Part shown: in pieces, positions 25,288 to 34,978 of the stretch | Position numbering within the stretch: the stretch's first letter is position 1 | How the letters are laid out: each line of letters opens with the position of its first letter | The notes under the pieces: generated by a model | The model's database searches: none | What the model was told of the DNA's origin: nothing | Seen by the model: only the letters and a program-made list of their open reading frames with translations | Position numbers and translations under genes: made by a program | DNA from: Azoarcus sp. L1K30 | Lineage (GTDB): Bacteria > Pseudomonadota > Gammaproteobacteria > Burkholderiales > Rhodocyclaceae | NCBI RefSeq assembly: GCF_018122735.1 | Contig: NZ_JAGRRD010000001.1 | Span: 3,775,475 to 3,839,474, forward strand | DNA: 64,000 bases | Direction of reading: 5' to 3'

Positions 25288-28200
25288 ATGACCGATATGA
25301 GCGTGGCGCACAAGTTGCAGTCGTACAAGCCAAAGAACAAGGTACGTTTTGTGACCGCTGCCGCACTGTTTGACGGCCATGATGCATCGATCAACATCAT
25401 GCGGCGCATCCTGCAGTCGACCGGCGCCGAAGTGATCCACCTCGGCCACAACCGTTCGGTTGGCGAGATCGTCAATGCTGCGCTGCAGGAGGATGTGCAG
25501 GGCATTGCCATCACCAGCTACCAGGGTGGCCATGTCGAATTCTTCAAGTACATGATCGATCTGCTCAAGGCCCATGGCGGAGAGAACATCAAGGTTTTCG
25601 GCGGCGGAGGTGGTGTGATCGTGCCGTCCGAGATCAGGGAGTTGCACGACTACGGCGTGACCCATGTGTTCTCGCCCGAAGACGGCGCCAAGCTCGGTCT
25701 GCAGGGGATGATCAACAGCGTGGTCGAGCGTTCGGACTTCGACCTGACCGGTGCCGCGCCGAAGAAGGCCGACGAGGTGCTCAAGGCGCTGGCCAAGGGC
25801 GACCGCCGTGCGCTGGCAAAGATCATCACCGCGCTCGAGAACGGTGGATACGGCGATGACGTCCGCAAGGCACTCATCGACGCTGCGGCCAGGACCACGG
25901 TGCCGACGCTGGGCATCACCGGCACCGGCGGCGCGGGCAAGTCCTCGCTGACGGACGAACTGGTGCGCCGCTTCCGTCTCGACCAGGACGACAGGCTCAA
26001 GCTTGCCATCGTCTCCATCGATCCGTCGCGCAAGCGCACTGGTGGCGCGTTGCTGGGTGATCGCATCCGCATGAATGCAATCGAGCACGAGAACATCTTC
26101 ATGCGCTCGCTCGCCACCCGCGACACCGGATCCGAAGTATCCGCCGCGCTGCCTGAGGTGATCGCCGCATGCAAGCTCTCGGGGTTCGACCTCGTTATCG
26201 TTGAGACCTCTGGGATCGGTCAGGGCAATGCCGCGATCGTGCCCTTCGTCGACAAATCGCTGTACGTGATGACGCCCGAGTTCGGCGCCGCCAGTCAGCT
26301 CGAAAAGATCGACATGCTCGACTTCGCCGATTTCGTTGCCATCAACAAGTTCGACCGCAAGGGCTCTGAGGATGCGCTGCGCGACGTGCGCAAGCAGTAC
26401 CAGCGCAACCGCGAGCTGTTCGCCACCCCGACCGAAGAGATGCCGGTTTTCGGTACCATGGCAGCGCGCTTCAACGACGATGGCGTCACCGCGCTGTATC
26501 AGGCGATGCTGCCGTCGCTGCTCAAGGTCGGCCTCAAGGCCAAGCCCGGCAAGTTGCCGGTGGTCACCACACGGGCGTCCAGTCAGGGGCGTGCCATCGT
26601 GCCGGCCGAACGCATTCGCTACCTGGCCGAGATTGCCGACACCGTGCGCGGCTACCACAAGCACATCGAACAGCAGGCGCGTGTCGCCCGTGAGCGTCAG
26701 TCGCTGAAGATCGCCAAGGCCTTGTTTGCCGAATGCGGCAAGCCGGGCGAGCATTTTGACGAGCTGATCAACTGGAAGGACGGCGAACTCACGCCAGCGG
26801 CGAAGAAGCTGCTCGAGCAATGGCCGACGACCAAGGCGCTGTATGCCGCCGACGAGTACGTGGTGAAGATCCGCGACAAGGAGATCCGCACCCAGCTCAC
26901 CTCGCAATCGCTGTCGGGCAGCAAGATCCGCAAGGTCGCGCTGCCGGACTTCGACGACGAAGGCGAAACGCTGAAGTTCCTGATGAAGGAAAACGTTCCC
27001 GGCTCCTTCCCCTTTACCGCCGGTGTGTTTGCGTTCAAGCGCGAGGGCGAGGATCCGACCCGGATGTTCGCGGGCGAAGGCGACGCCTTCCGCACCAATC
27101 GCCGCTTCAAGCGCGTCTCCGAAGGGATGCCGGCGCACCGACTGTCGACCGCCTTCGACTCGGTCACCCTGTACGGCTGCGACCCCGACCTGCGTCCCGA
27201 CATCTACGGCAAGATCGGCAACTCCGGCGTGTCCATCGCCACCCTCGACGACATGAAGGTGTTGTACGACGGCTTCGACCTGTGCGCCCCGACCACCTCG
27301 GTGTCGATGACGATCAATGGTCCGGCACCGATCATCCTGGCCTTCTTCTTCAACACCGCGCTCGATCAGCAGATTGCAAAGTTCAAGGCCGACAATGGCC
27401 GCGAGCCGACCGAGGACGAAGTCGCCAAGATCCGCGCGTGGACGCTGTCGTCGGTGCGCGGTACGGTACAGGCCGACATCCTGAAGGAAGACCAGGGTCA
27501 GAACACCTGCATTTTCTCCACCGAGTTCGCGCTCAAGATGATGGGCGACATCCAGGAGTACTTCGTTCATCACCAGGTGCAGAACTTCTACTCGGTGTCG
27601 ATCTCCGGCTATCACATCGCCGAGGCCGGCGCGAACCCGATCAGCCAGCTTGCATTCACGCTGTCGAACGGCTTCACCTATGTCGAGAGCTATCTGGCGC
27701 GCGGCATGCAGATCGACGACTTCGCGCCCAACCTGTCCTTCTTCTTCAGCAACGGCATGGACCCGGAGTACTCGGTGATCGGCCGCGTCGCCCGCCGCAT
27801 CTGGGCGGTGGCGATGAAGAACAAGTACGGCGCCAACGAGCGCAGCCAGAAGCTGAAATACCACGTGCAGACCTCGGGCCGCTCGCTGCATGCGCAGGAG
27901 ATGGACTTCAACGATATCCGCACCACGCTGCAGGCGCTGATCGCGATCTACGACAACTGCAACTCGCTGCATACCAACGCCTACGACGAGGCGATCACCA
28001 CCCCGACCGAGGAGTCCGTGCGGCGCGCGATGGCGATCCAGCTGATCATCAACCGCGAATGGGGCCTGGCGAAGAACGAGAACCCGAACCAGGGCGCCTT
28101 CATCATCGATGAACTCACCGACCTCGTCGAAGAGGCGGTGTTGAAGGAGTTCGAGGCGATCGCGTCGCGTGGTGGCGTGCTCGGCGCGATGGAGACCGGC

Positions 28201-28554
28201 TACCAGCGCGGCAAGATCCAGGAGGAATCGCTGTACTACGAGCACAAGAAGCACGACGGCTCCTACCCGATCATCGGCGTGAACACTTTCCTCAATCCAA
28301 AGGGGCAGGCGCAGCAGGAGATTGAGCTGGCGCGTTCGACCGAAGAGGAAAAGCAGAGCCAGCTCAAGCGCCTGCACGATTTCCACGCCCGTAACAAGGC
28401 CGAGGCGCCGAAGTGGCAGGCCAAGCTGCAGCAGACCGTGATCGAGAACGGCAACGTGTTTGCCGTGCTGGTCGATGCCGTGCGTTACTGCTCGCTGGGG
28501 CAGATCACCGAAGCCTTGTACAAGGTCGGCGGCCAGTACCGCCGCAGCATGTAA
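25288..28554 (+). CDS. icmF: Fused isobutyryl-CoA mutase (IcmF)
   Basis: 1088 residues with the IcmF layout: N-terminal B12-binding domain (about residues 15-150, base-off motif DGHDAS with His31), a MeaB-type G-protein chaperone domain (P-loop GTGGAGKSS near residue 210, then the GTPase motifs), and a C-terminal mutase barrel ([35 protein letters not shown]). It interconverts isobutyryl-CoA and butyryl-CoA using adenosylcobalamin, joining valine or isobutyrate catabolism to beta-oxidation. GGGGGAGA precedes ATG 25288. Methylmalonyl-CoA mutase is the alternative, but that enzyme lacks an internal chaperone domain. Pivalyl-CoA mutase activity cannot be excluded by eye. Confidence 0.93.
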   Translation: MTDMSVAHKLQSYKPKNKVRFVTAAALFDGHDASINIMRRILQSTGAEVIHLGHNRSVGEIVNAALQEDVQGIAITSYQGGHVEFFKYMIDLLKAHGGENIKVFGGGGGVIVPSEIRELHDYGVTHVFSPEDGAKLGLQGMINSVVERSDFDLTGAAPKKADEVLKALAKGDRRALAKIITALENGGYGDDVRKALIDAAARTTVPTLGITGTGGAGKSSLTDELVRRFRLDQDDRLKLAIVSIDPSRKRTGGALLGDRIRMNAIEHENIFMRSLATRDTGSEVSAALPEVIAACKLSGFDLVIVETSGIGQGNAAIVPFVDKSLYVMTPEFGAASQLEKIDMLDFADFVAINKFDRKGSEDALRDVRKQYQRNRELFATPTEEMPVFGTMAARFNDDGVTALYQAMLPSLLKVGLKAKPGKLPVVTTRASSQGRAIVPAERIRYLAEIADTVRGYHKHIEQQARVARERQSLKIAKALFAECGKPGEHFDELINWKDGELTPAAKKLLEQWPTTKALYAADEYVVKIRDKEIRTQLTSQSLSGSKIRKVALPDFDDEGETLKFLMKENVPGSFPFTAGVFAFKREGEDPTRMFAGEGDAFRTNRRFKRVSEGMPAHRLSTAFDSVTLYGCDPDLRPDIYGKIGNSGVSIATLDDMKVLYDGFDLCAPTTSVSMTINGPAPIILAFFFNTALDQQIAKFKADNGREPTEDEVAKIRAWTLSSVRGTVQADILKEDQGQNTCIFSTEFALKMMGDIQEYFVHHQVQNFYSVSISGYHIAEAGANPISQLAFTLSNGFTYVESYLARGMQIDDFAPNLSFFFSNGMDPEYSVIGRVARRIWAVAMKNKYGANERSQKLKYHVQTSGRSLHAQEMDFNDIRTTLQALIAIYDNCNSLHTNAYDEAITTPTEESVRRAMAIQLIINREWGLAKNENPNQGAFIIDELTDLVEEAVLKEFEAIASRGGVLGAMETGYQRGKIQEESLYYEHKKHDGSYPIIGVNTFLNPKGQAQQEIELARSTEEEKQSQLKRLHDFHARNKAEAPKWQAKLQQTVIENGNVFAVLVDAVRYCSLGQITEALYKVGGQYRRSM

Positions 28555-28626
28555 GCTCTCGCCACGGACCGCCGGTTGGCGGCCGATGGATGGGTGTTTC
28601 CAAGCTTGACGTGGTCTTGATGATTG

Positions 28627-28663
28627 AGCAGAAGGGGCAAGCGTGCAGCTTGCCCCTTCTGCT
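28627..28663. terminator. Strong hairpin between icmF and the PEP-CTERM gene
   Basis: AGCAGAAGGGGCAAGC (28627-28642), loop GTGCA, and GCTTGCCCCTTCTGCT (28648-28663): a perfect 16-bp stem. It lies between convergent genes, so it can serve both strands. No long T-run follows, but the stem is very stable. Confidence 0.7.
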
Positions 28664-28750
28664 TTGCTGGCAGCCCCGCACTGCCAGATTCGTCAGCCAA
28701 GAGCGAGGTTGCCAGCCTGTGGGAAGGAATGCGCCGCGAGCGCCTGTCCG

Positions 28751-29572
28751 TCAGGTGCGGCGGCGCGGGCGCATCAAAGCCAGCGTTGCGAGGCTGAGGC
28801 CGAGCAGGGTCAGCGGGGGCGGTTCAGGTACGGTCGAAAGTGACGCGCTGCCGCCGTCCTGCACCGCAAAGGCGAGTTGAGAGTTGAAGAACGGGGTTCC
28901 GTCGCAGCCGGGGCCCTTGTAGTCCGCAAGTCCGCAGATGACCTCGGAAATCATCATCTGATCGGGATTCACCATCTGGTTGAAGACGGAGAGGGTCATT
29001 TCCGTGTTGGCTGCCGTGCTCATGTCGCGACCGTCGGCGTCGAAGAAGTAGCCGTCGAGCATGCTGCCCGCACGTGCACGGGCGATGACTTTGACCAAAC
29101 CACCAGCACCCGGTCCGCCGCCAAAGATGTCGAAAGTGGCGATCAGTGTGCCGTTGTTCGCCCCGTAGTTCGCCGTTGCGGTGCCGAAATCGAAAGCGGC
29201 GTCGGAATAGACGTTGATGATGCCCGCATCGAATGTCAGTGCGCCTGGGTCGAGAAAACTGCCCGTGCCCGATGTTGTATAGGTGATGGTCAGGTCACGG
29301 CTTCCGAAGGCCCCTGTGCCGGCCTCGTTGAGCGCGCGATAGGCGCCGCTTTCGCTGAAGCGGAATAGATATGGCGCGTTGGCGTCGGGTGAGGTCTGTA
29401 CGAAACCGACGCCGGTGACGTTGAGGCTGGCGATCGACGTCGCGCCTGCAAGGCCGCTGCCGTCCGTATTGATCTGAAAGACAGGCGCGGCCAGTGCCGC
29501 CTGGGCGAGCATGCCCAACGCAAGTGCGACCGCGCGCCGATATAGGCTCGAGGGGTTGGAGAGGGAAATCAT
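28751..29572 (-). CDS. PEP-CTERM sorting-domain exported protein
   Basis: 273 residues: signal peptide (about 1-28, ALGMLAQAALAA), a beta-rich low-complexity body, and a C-terminal PEP-CTERM tag with VPEP, a hydrophobic segment (LTLLGLSLATLALM) and the basic tail RPRRRT. Proteins with this tag are processed and anchored or released by exosortase (XrtA/EpsH) in floc- and biofilm-forming Gram-negative bacteria. The start at 29572 is chosen because AGGA lies 7 bases before it; a start at 29587 is possible. The body function is not recognised. It stands alone, without an exosortase gene in the window. Confidence 0.85.
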   Translation of the reverse strand: MISLSNPSSLYRRAVALALGMLAQAALAAPVFQINTDGSGLAGATSIASLNVTGVGFVQTSPDANAPYLFRFSESGAYRALNEAGTGAFGSRDLTITYTTSGTGSFLDPGALTFDAGIINVYSDAAFDFGTATANYGANNGTLIATFDIFGGGPGAGGLVKVIARARAGSMLDGYFFDADGRDMSTAANTEMTLSVFNQMVNPDQMMISEVICGLADYKGPGCDGTPFFNSQLAFAVQDGGSASLSTVPEPPPLTLLGLSLATLALMRPRRRT

Positions 29573-29983
29573 TCGTGAATCCTGCATGAAATTCGATTGA
29601 GGGGAAGTGGCAGGGCGCGCGACCGCCGGGCATGTACTGCCTTGTCATAAATGCCAAAGGCATGTTTCAGATTGTAATGCCAAATGAGAATTTTGCAAGG
29701 CGGCCGTGTGCCCGGAGAGGGGCGTCCGCGCCCGATCCTGTCTCTGTGTTCGATCGTGATTGGCGATTGGCGCGCCGCGAGGCTTGGGGACGGGCAGGCA
29801 GGAGCCGGGCAAATGCTTGCCGCTGCAACAATTCAGTACATTGCGCAAACAGTTGCGCAAACATGCCCTGCGACACTAAGCCCTGACAAAAGACCAAGGC
29901 GCCAGAGTGCGCCACATCCGATTGGCTGTACGCAGTAAATGTCGGGTGGGGAGACAGGCAGGATCAACCGAAGGAGGATGGGC
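29573..29983. other. 411-bp divergent intergenic region with repeated motifs
   Basis: Upstream of both the PEP-CTERM gene (minus) and the acyl-CoA ligase operon (plus). AATGCCAAA occurs at 29650-29658 and 29676-29684, and the first copy is part of the inverted repeat ATGCC-AAA-GGCAT (29651-29663). A tandem TTGCGCAAAC lies further right (see separate entry). I find no convincing sigma-70 promoter or gene. Confidence 0.5.
29841..29862. repeat. Tandem TTGCGCAAAC motif, candidate operator
   Basis: TTGCGCAAAC at 29841-29850 and again at 29853-29862, 12 bp centre to centre; each copy contains the palindrome TTGCGCAA. It lies about 120 bases before the acyl-CoA ligase start, so a regulator-binding site for that operon is plausible. 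Confidence 0.45.
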
Positions 29984-31948
29984 ATGTCCGATACTCACGG
30001 GCAGACGGGGCTCGACACGTTTCCGCGACTGCTGATGCATCATGCGCAGACGCGTCCGAATCGACCGGCAATGCGGGAGAAGGAGTACGGCATCTGGCAG
30101 ACCTACACCTGGGCCCAGGTTGCCGAGAACGTGCGGGCGATCGCCTGTGGCCTGGCCGAACTCGGCTTCAGGCGCGGTGATCGCCTTGCCATCATTGGCG
30201 ACAATCGCCCGCGGCTGTACTGGTCGGTTGCCGCCTGCCAGTGCCTGGGGGGCATCCCGGTCATGCTGTACCAGGATGCGGTGGCCCAGGAAATGACCTA
30301 CGTGCTGCAGGATGCTGAGATCCGCTTCGCAGTGGTCGAGGACCAGGAGCAGGTGGACAAGATGCTGGAGATCCAGGGCGAAGTGCCTCTGCTCGAGCAT
30401 GTGATCTACGACGATGCGCGCGGCATGCGCCATTACACCCAGACGCTGTTGATGGGTCTGGATGAGTTGCAGGAGATGGGCCGCATCCATGATCGTAACC
30501 AGGGCGATTTCCTCGATGCAGAGATCGCGAAGGGGGCGCCCGATGACATCTCGGTGATGCTCTATACGTCGGGTACGACGGGGAAGCCCAAGGGCGTGTG
30601 TCAGACTCACGGCGCCTTCATCGCCGCTGCGCGCGGAGGTGTCCAGTTCGACAAGTTGACCGACCGCGAGGACATCCTCTCCTACCTGCCGATGGCATGG
30701 GTGGGCGATCACCTGTTTTCCTTTGCCCAGGCGATGCTGGCCGGTTTCACCATCAATTGCCCGGAATCGGGTGAAACGGTGATGACCGATCTGCGCGAAA
30801 TCGGTCCCACGTACTACTTCGCACCGCCGCGAGTCTTCGAGAACTTGCTTACCCAGGTCATGATCCGGATGGAGGATGCGGGCGCATTCAAGCGCGGGAT
30901 CTTCCACTATTTCATGGATGTGTCACGTCGCTGCGGTGCGGACCTTCTCGATGGCAAGCCGGTGTCTGCGAGCGATCGTTTCAAGTACTGGCTCGGCAAC
31001 CTGCTGGTCTATGGTCCGCTGAAGAACGTGCTCGGCATGAGCCGGATTCGCGTCGCGTACACCGCGGGGGCGGCCATCGGTCCCGACCTGTTCCGTTTCT
31101 ATCGCTCGATCGGGGTGAACCTGAAGCAGCTGTATGGTCAGACCGAAACCTGCGCCTATGTCTGCCTGCAGCCGGACCGTGAAATCAAGCTCGATTCGGT
31201 GGGCAAGCCCGCGCCTTTCGTCGAGGTCAAGCTGGCCGACAATGGCGAGATCCTGGTCAAGGGGCCGATGCTGCTCAAGACCTATTACAAGCGGCCGGAC
31301 GCCACCGCCGAGTCGATCAATGCCGATGGCTACTTCATGACCGGCGATGCAGGCTTTTTCGACGATGACGGCCACCTGAAGATCATCGATCGCGCCAAGG
31401 ATGTCGGCAAGCTCAATGACGGCTCGATGTTCGCGCCCAATTACATCGAGAACAAACTCAAGTTCTTCCAGCATATCAAGGAGGCGGTGAGTTTCGGCAA
31501 TGGTCGCGATTTCGTCACCGCCTTCATCAACATTGATCTCGAGGCCGTAGGAAACTGGGCCGAGCGCAAGGGCATGGCCTACTCGGGCTATACCGATCTG
31601 GCCTCGCAGGATGCCGTCTATGCATTGATCAAGGAGGGTATCGAGACGGTCAATGCCGACCTTGCAGCGGATCCGAAGATGAGCGGTTCGCAGATCAAGC
31701 GCTTCCTCATCCTGCACAAGGAGCTAGACGCTGATGATGGCGAGCTGACGCGCACGCGCAAGGTGCGGCGTAACTTCATTGCCGAGCGCTATCAGGTCTT
31801 GATCGACGGCCTCTATGCCGGCGCGAAGTCGCAGTACATCGAGACCGAGGTCAAGTATGAAGACGGCCGGATCGGCAAGGTGAGCGCCAACCTGCGCATC
31901 GAGGAGGCGCAGACCTTCGCGCCGCAGGCCGCCAGACAGGCTGCGTGA
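29984..31948 (+). CDS. Acyl-CoA synthetase (AMP-forming, long-chain FadD15-like)
   Basis: 654 residues of the ANL superfamily: ATP-binding P-loop LYTSGTTGKPKG (near residue 195), LYGQTETCAYV (A5-type), and MTGDAGFFDDDGHLKIIDRAKD (A7/A8 hinge), then a C-terminal lid of about 130 residues. It forms an acyl-CoA from a carboxylate, ATP and CoA. AAGGAGG at 29971-29977 favours the ATG at 29984. The large N-terminal part fits the long-chain type, but its operon with a Liv-type ABC transporter suggests it activates the imported acid, perhaps aromatic or branched. Eleven bases separate it from livG. Confidence 0.9.
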   Translation: MSDTHGQTGLDTFPRLLMHHAQTRPNRPAMREKEYGIWQTYTWAQVAENVRAIACGLAELGFRRGDRLAIIGDNRPRLYWSVAACQCLGGIPVMLYQDAVAQEMTYVLQDAEIRFAVVEDQEQVDKMLEIQGEVPLLEHVIYDDARGMRHYTQTLLMGLDELQEMGRIHDRNQGDFLDAEIAKGAPDDISVMLYTSGTTGKPKGVCQTHGAFIAAARGGVQFDKLTDREDILSYLPMAWVGDHLFSFAQAMLAGFTINCPESGETVMTDLREIGPTYYFAPPRVFENLLTQVMIRMEDAGAFKRGIFHYFMDVSRRCGADLLDGKPVSASDRFKYWLGNLLVYGPLKNVLGMSRIRVAYTAGAAIGPDLFRFYRSIGVNLKQLYGQTETCAYVCLQPDREIKLDSVGKPAPFVEVKLADNGEILVKGPMLLKTYYKRPDATAESINADGYFMTGDAGFFDDDGHLKIIDRAKDVGKLNDGSMFAPNYIENKLKFFQHIKEAVSFGNGRDFVTAFINIDLEAVGNWAERKGMAYSGYTDLASQDAVYALIKEGIETVNADLAADPKMSGSQIKRFLILHKELDADDGELTRTRKVRRNFIAERYQVLIDGLYAGAKSQYIETEVKYEDGRIGKVSANLRIEEAQTFAPQAARQAA

Positions 31949-31958
31949 GGAGACGGGG

Positions 31959-32780
31959 ATGATGATGAACGACATGGCGCAGGGCGCCGAAACCAGCAGC
32001 GGTAGGCGTATCGGCGAGGTCATTCTGGATCTGCAGAATATCTCCCTGAGCTTCGGCGGGGTCAATGCCCTGACCGATATCAGCTTCAATGTACGCGAAC
32101 ACGAGATCCGCTCGATCATCGGTCCCAACGGTGCCGGGAAGAGCTCGATGCTCAACGTGATGAACGGCGTCTATCACCCGCAGAAGGGCAAGATCCTGTT
32201 CCGCGGTGAGCCCAGGCAAAAGATGGATCCCCATACGGCTGCCGCACAGGGCATTGCCCGCACCTTCCAGAACATTGCGCTGTTCAAGGGCATGAGCGTG
32301 CTCGACAACATCATGACCGGGCGCAACATGAAGATGAAGTGCAACCTGCTGCAGCATGCGATTTTCTGGGGCAAGGCGCAGAAGGAGGAAATCGAACACC
32401 GCGTGAAGGTCGAGGAAGTCATCGATTTTCTCGAGATCCAGAGCATCCGCAAGACGCCGGTCGGGCGTCTGCCCTATGGTCTGCAGAAGCGGGTCGAACT
32501 CGGCCGCGCACTCGCCGCGGAGCCGAGTCTGCTCCTGCTCGACGAGCCGATGGCGGGGATGAACGTGGAGGAAAAGCAGGACATGTGCCGTTTCATCCTC
32601 GACGTCAATGACCAGTTCGGCACCACCATCGTGCTGATCGAGCACGACATGGGCGTGGTGATGGACATTTCGGATCGCGTCGTGGTGCTCGATTACGGCA
32701 AGAAGATCGGCGACGGCACACCGGACGAAGTCAAGAACAACGAGGACGTGATCGCGGCCTATCTCGGCACCTCGCACTGA
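31959..32780 (+). CDS. livG: Branched-chain-type ABC transporter ATPase, LivG-like
   Basis: 273 residues. Walker A GPNGAGKSS, LivG-type insertion, signature LPYGLQKRVELGRALA, Walker B LLLLDEPMAGM, and the LivG-like C-terminal VLDYGKKIGDGTPDEV. GAGGAG precedes a run of three ATG codons; the first (31959) has the best spacing. It pairs with LivF, LivH, LivM and the binding protein downstream to import an organic acid or amino acid; the acyl-CoA ligase upstream suggests an acid. Confidence 0.93.
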   Translation: MMMNDMAQGAETSSGRRIGEVILDLQNISLSFGGVNALTDISFNVREHEIRSIIGPNGAGKSSMLNVMNGVYHPQKGKILFRGEPRQKMDPHTAAAQGIARTFQNIALFKGMSVLDNIMTGRNMKMKCNLLQHAIFWGKAQKEEIEHRVKVEEVIDFLEIQSIRKTPVGRLPYGLQKRVELGRALAAEPSLLLLDEPMAGMNVEEKQDMCRFILDVNDQFGTTIVLIEHDMGVVMDISDRVVVLDYGKKIGDGTPDEVKNNEDVIAAYLGTSH

Positions 32781-32813
32781 GCCCGCCGGACCAGGAAGGA
32801 CAAGGAGACAACA

Positions 32814-33740
32814 ATGGGTTTCTTTTTCGAAGTGCTGATCGGCGGCCTGCTTTCGGGGGTGCTCTACGCCCTGGTCGCGCTCGGCTTCGTGCTGATCTAC
32901 AAGGCGTCGGGCGTGTTCAACTTTGCCCAGGGCGCGATGGTGTTCTTTGCCGCGCTTACTTTCGTCGGTTTCAAGGAACTGCTGCCGGGCTGGACCGGGC
33001 TTGAGGAAAGCAGTGTGGTGGTGTTCTGGCTCGCCTTCGCGCTCGCGCTGGCATCCATGGTCGTGCTCGGCATTCTGACCGAGAAAGTGGTGTTACGCCC
33101 GCTGGTCAACCAGCCGCACATCACGCTGTTCATGGCCACCATCGGTCTCACCTTTCTGGTCGAGGGCATTGCGCAGGCGATCTGGGGGGCGAACGTGCGT
33201 GGCCTCGATCTTGGCATCACGGACGAGCCGATCGAATGGATTCTCGACAGTGCGGACATGATCGTGTCCAAGTTCGACGTGTTTGCGGCAGCATTGGCCG
33301 GCATCCTGGTGGCCTCGCTGGCACTGTTCTTCCAATACACCAAGGTCGGCAGGGCGCTGCGTGCCGTCGCGGATGATCACCAGGCCGCGCTGTCGATCGG
33401 CATTCCGCTGCAGCACATCTGGGCCATCGTGTGGGCCGTGGCCGGCTTCGTGGCCCTGGTCGCCGGGCTGATCTGGGGCGCGCGCAGCGGGGTTCAGTTC
33501 GCGCTGACCTTCACCGCGCTCAAGGCGTTGCCGGTGCTGATCCTCGGTGGCTTTACCTCGGTGCCCGGCGCAATCGTGGGCGGGCTGATCATCGGGGCGT
33601 CGGAAAAGCTGGCTGAAGTCTATATCGGACCGATGGTGGGCGGCGGGATCGAGGGCTGGTTCCCCTACATGCTGGCACTGTTCTTCCTGCTGGTACGGCC
33701 GGAAGGTCTGTTCGGCGAGAAGCACATCGACAGGGTCTGA
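32814..33740 (+). CDS. livH: Branched-chain-type ABC transporter permease, LivH-like
   Basis: 308 residues, about eight TM helices, beginning with the LivH signature LLSGVLYALVALGFVLIYKASGVFNFAQG. AAGGAG precedes ATG 32814. A 16-base near-palindrome CACGCCC-GG-GGGCGTG lies downstream (33757-33772) before livM. Together with LivM it forms the membrane channel. Confidence 0.93.
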   Translation: MGFFFEVLIGGLLSGVLYALVALGFVLIYKASGVFNFAQGAMVFFAALTFVGFKELLPGWTGLEESSVVVFWLAFALALASMVVLGILTEKVVLRPLVNQPHITLFMATIGLTFLVEGIAQAIWGANVRGLDLGITDEPIEWILDSADMIVSKFDVFAAALAGILVASLALFFQYTKVGRALRAVADDHQAALSIGIPLQHIWAIVWAVAGFVALVAGLIWGARSGVQFALTFTALKALPVLILGGFTSVPGAIVGGLIIGASEKLAEVYIGPMVGGGIEGWFPYMLALFFLLVRPEGLFGEKHIDRV

Positions 33741-33812
33741 GCGCGCTCGAGCCCGCCACGCCCGGGGGCGTGCGGCAGGTGAGCCATAACGACAGGTTTT
33801 TGGAGACAACAC

Positions 33813-34880
33813 ATGCTGTATCGTGAAGCAGGCCAGTTCAAGGCCACATACCAGGAAGATCAGCAGATCTTCCCGATCCGCCAGGACAGGGTCGGGATGG
33901 CGGTGATCCTTGCCTTCTTCTTTGCTGCCGTACCCCTCATTGCCTCCGAGTACTGGCTGCAGGCCATCCTGATTCCGGTACTGATCTTCTCGCTGGCGGC
34001 CATCGGGCTGAACATCCTGACCGGTTATGCCGGCCAGCTCTCGCTCGGTTCGGCTGCGTTCATGGCAGTGGGCGCGTTCGGAGCCTACAATTTCATGTTG
34101 CGTATCGATGGCATGCCGTTCCTGCTGGCGGTGGTGCTCGGGGGGCTGTGCGCGGCGGTGGTCGGTGTGGCTTTCGGCCTGCCCAGCTTGCGGATCAAGG
34201 GTTTCTATCTGGCTGTGGCCACGCTGGCGGCGCAGTTCTTCATCGTATGGGCGCTGGTGAAATTCTCCTGGTTCTCCAACTACTCGTCCTCCGGCGTGAT
34301 CTCGGCGCAGGAGGTAAACATCCTCGGCTTCGCGTTCGACACCCCGATCCTGAAGTATTTGCTGACCCTGGCCATCGTCGCCGTCCTTGCCCTGCTGGCC
34401 AAGAATCTCGTCCGCTCTGCTACCGGGCGGCGCTGGATGGCGGTGCGCGACATGGACGTCGCGGCAGAGGTGATCGGCATTCGCCCGATGCGGGCAAAGC
34501 TCAGTGCCTTCGCGGTGTCCTCCTTTTACTGTGGCGTGGCGGGGGCGCTGTATGCCTACACCTATCTCGGCACCGTCGAGCCGGAAGGTTTCAATCTAGA
34601 CCTGTCGTTCAAGATCCTGTTCATGATCATCATCGGTGGCGTGGGCTCCATGCTCGGGTCCTTCCTTGGCGCCGCCTTCATCGTGTTGCTGCCGATCTTT
34701 CTCAATGTTTCGATGCACACCATGTTCGGCGACAGTCTGCCCGCCGGCCTGGGTTCGAACCTGGAACTGATCGTATTCGGTGGGCTGATCATCTTCTTCC
34801 TGATCGTCGAGCCCCATGGACTCGCACGCTTGTGGGCGTTGGCCAAGGACAAGTTGAGGCTGTGGCCCTTCCCGCACTGA
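33813..34880 (+). CDS. livM: Branched-chain-type ABC transporter permease, LivM-like
   Basis: 355 residues with a hydrophilic N-terminal 20 residues then about nine TM helices; LivM hallmarks are GLNILTGYAGQLSLGSAAFMAVG and MRAKLSAFAVSSFYCGVAGAL. GGAGA lies 7 bases before ATG 33813. It is the second permease of the importer. A weak hairpin (GCCGTC/GACGGC, 34898-34917) lies between it and the binding-protein gene. Confidence 0.93.
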   Translation: MLYREAGQFKATYQEDQQIFPIRQDRVGMAVILAFFFAAVPLIASEYWLQAILIPVLIFSLAAIGLNILTGYAGQLSLGSAAFMAVGAFGAYNFMLRIDGMPFLLAVVLGGLCAAVVGVAFGLPSLRIKGFYLAVATLAAQFFIVWALVKFSWFSNYSSSGVISAQEVNILGFAFDTPILKYLLTLAIVAVLALLAKNLVRSATGRRWMAVRDMDVAAEVIGIRPMRAKLSAFAVSSFYCGVAGALYAYTYLGTVEPEGFNLDLSFKILFMIIIGGVGSMLGSFLGAAFIVLLPIFLNVSMHTMFGDSLPAGLGSNLELIVFGGLIIFFLIVEPHGLARLWALAKDKLRLWPFPH

Positions 34881-34978
34881 GCATTGAGCATTTCAAGGCC
34901 GTCATAATGGCGACGGCAGTTTTCGAAGCAGTAGGCAGTCGTTCTGGCAGTACCACACACATAAGAGAGGAGACACTC

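Noticed and set aside
25147-28386. Very long open frame on the minus strand opposite icmF
   Set aside because: The plus strand encodes a complete, motif-rich IcmF. The antisense frame is Arg/His/Leu-rich with no motif and is a by-product of GC-rich codon bias.
25288-28554. Calling the mutase methylmalonyl-CoA mutase
   Set aside because: The internal G-protein chaperone domain and N-terminal B12 domain give the IcmF order; methylmalonyl-CoA mutase has B12 binding at the C-terminus and a separate MeaB.
29691-29720. Possible sigma-54 promoter (GGGCAC ... TTGCA on the minus strand) before the PEP-CTERM gene
   Set aside because: The GG/GC spacing is four bases too long for the -24/-12 rule.
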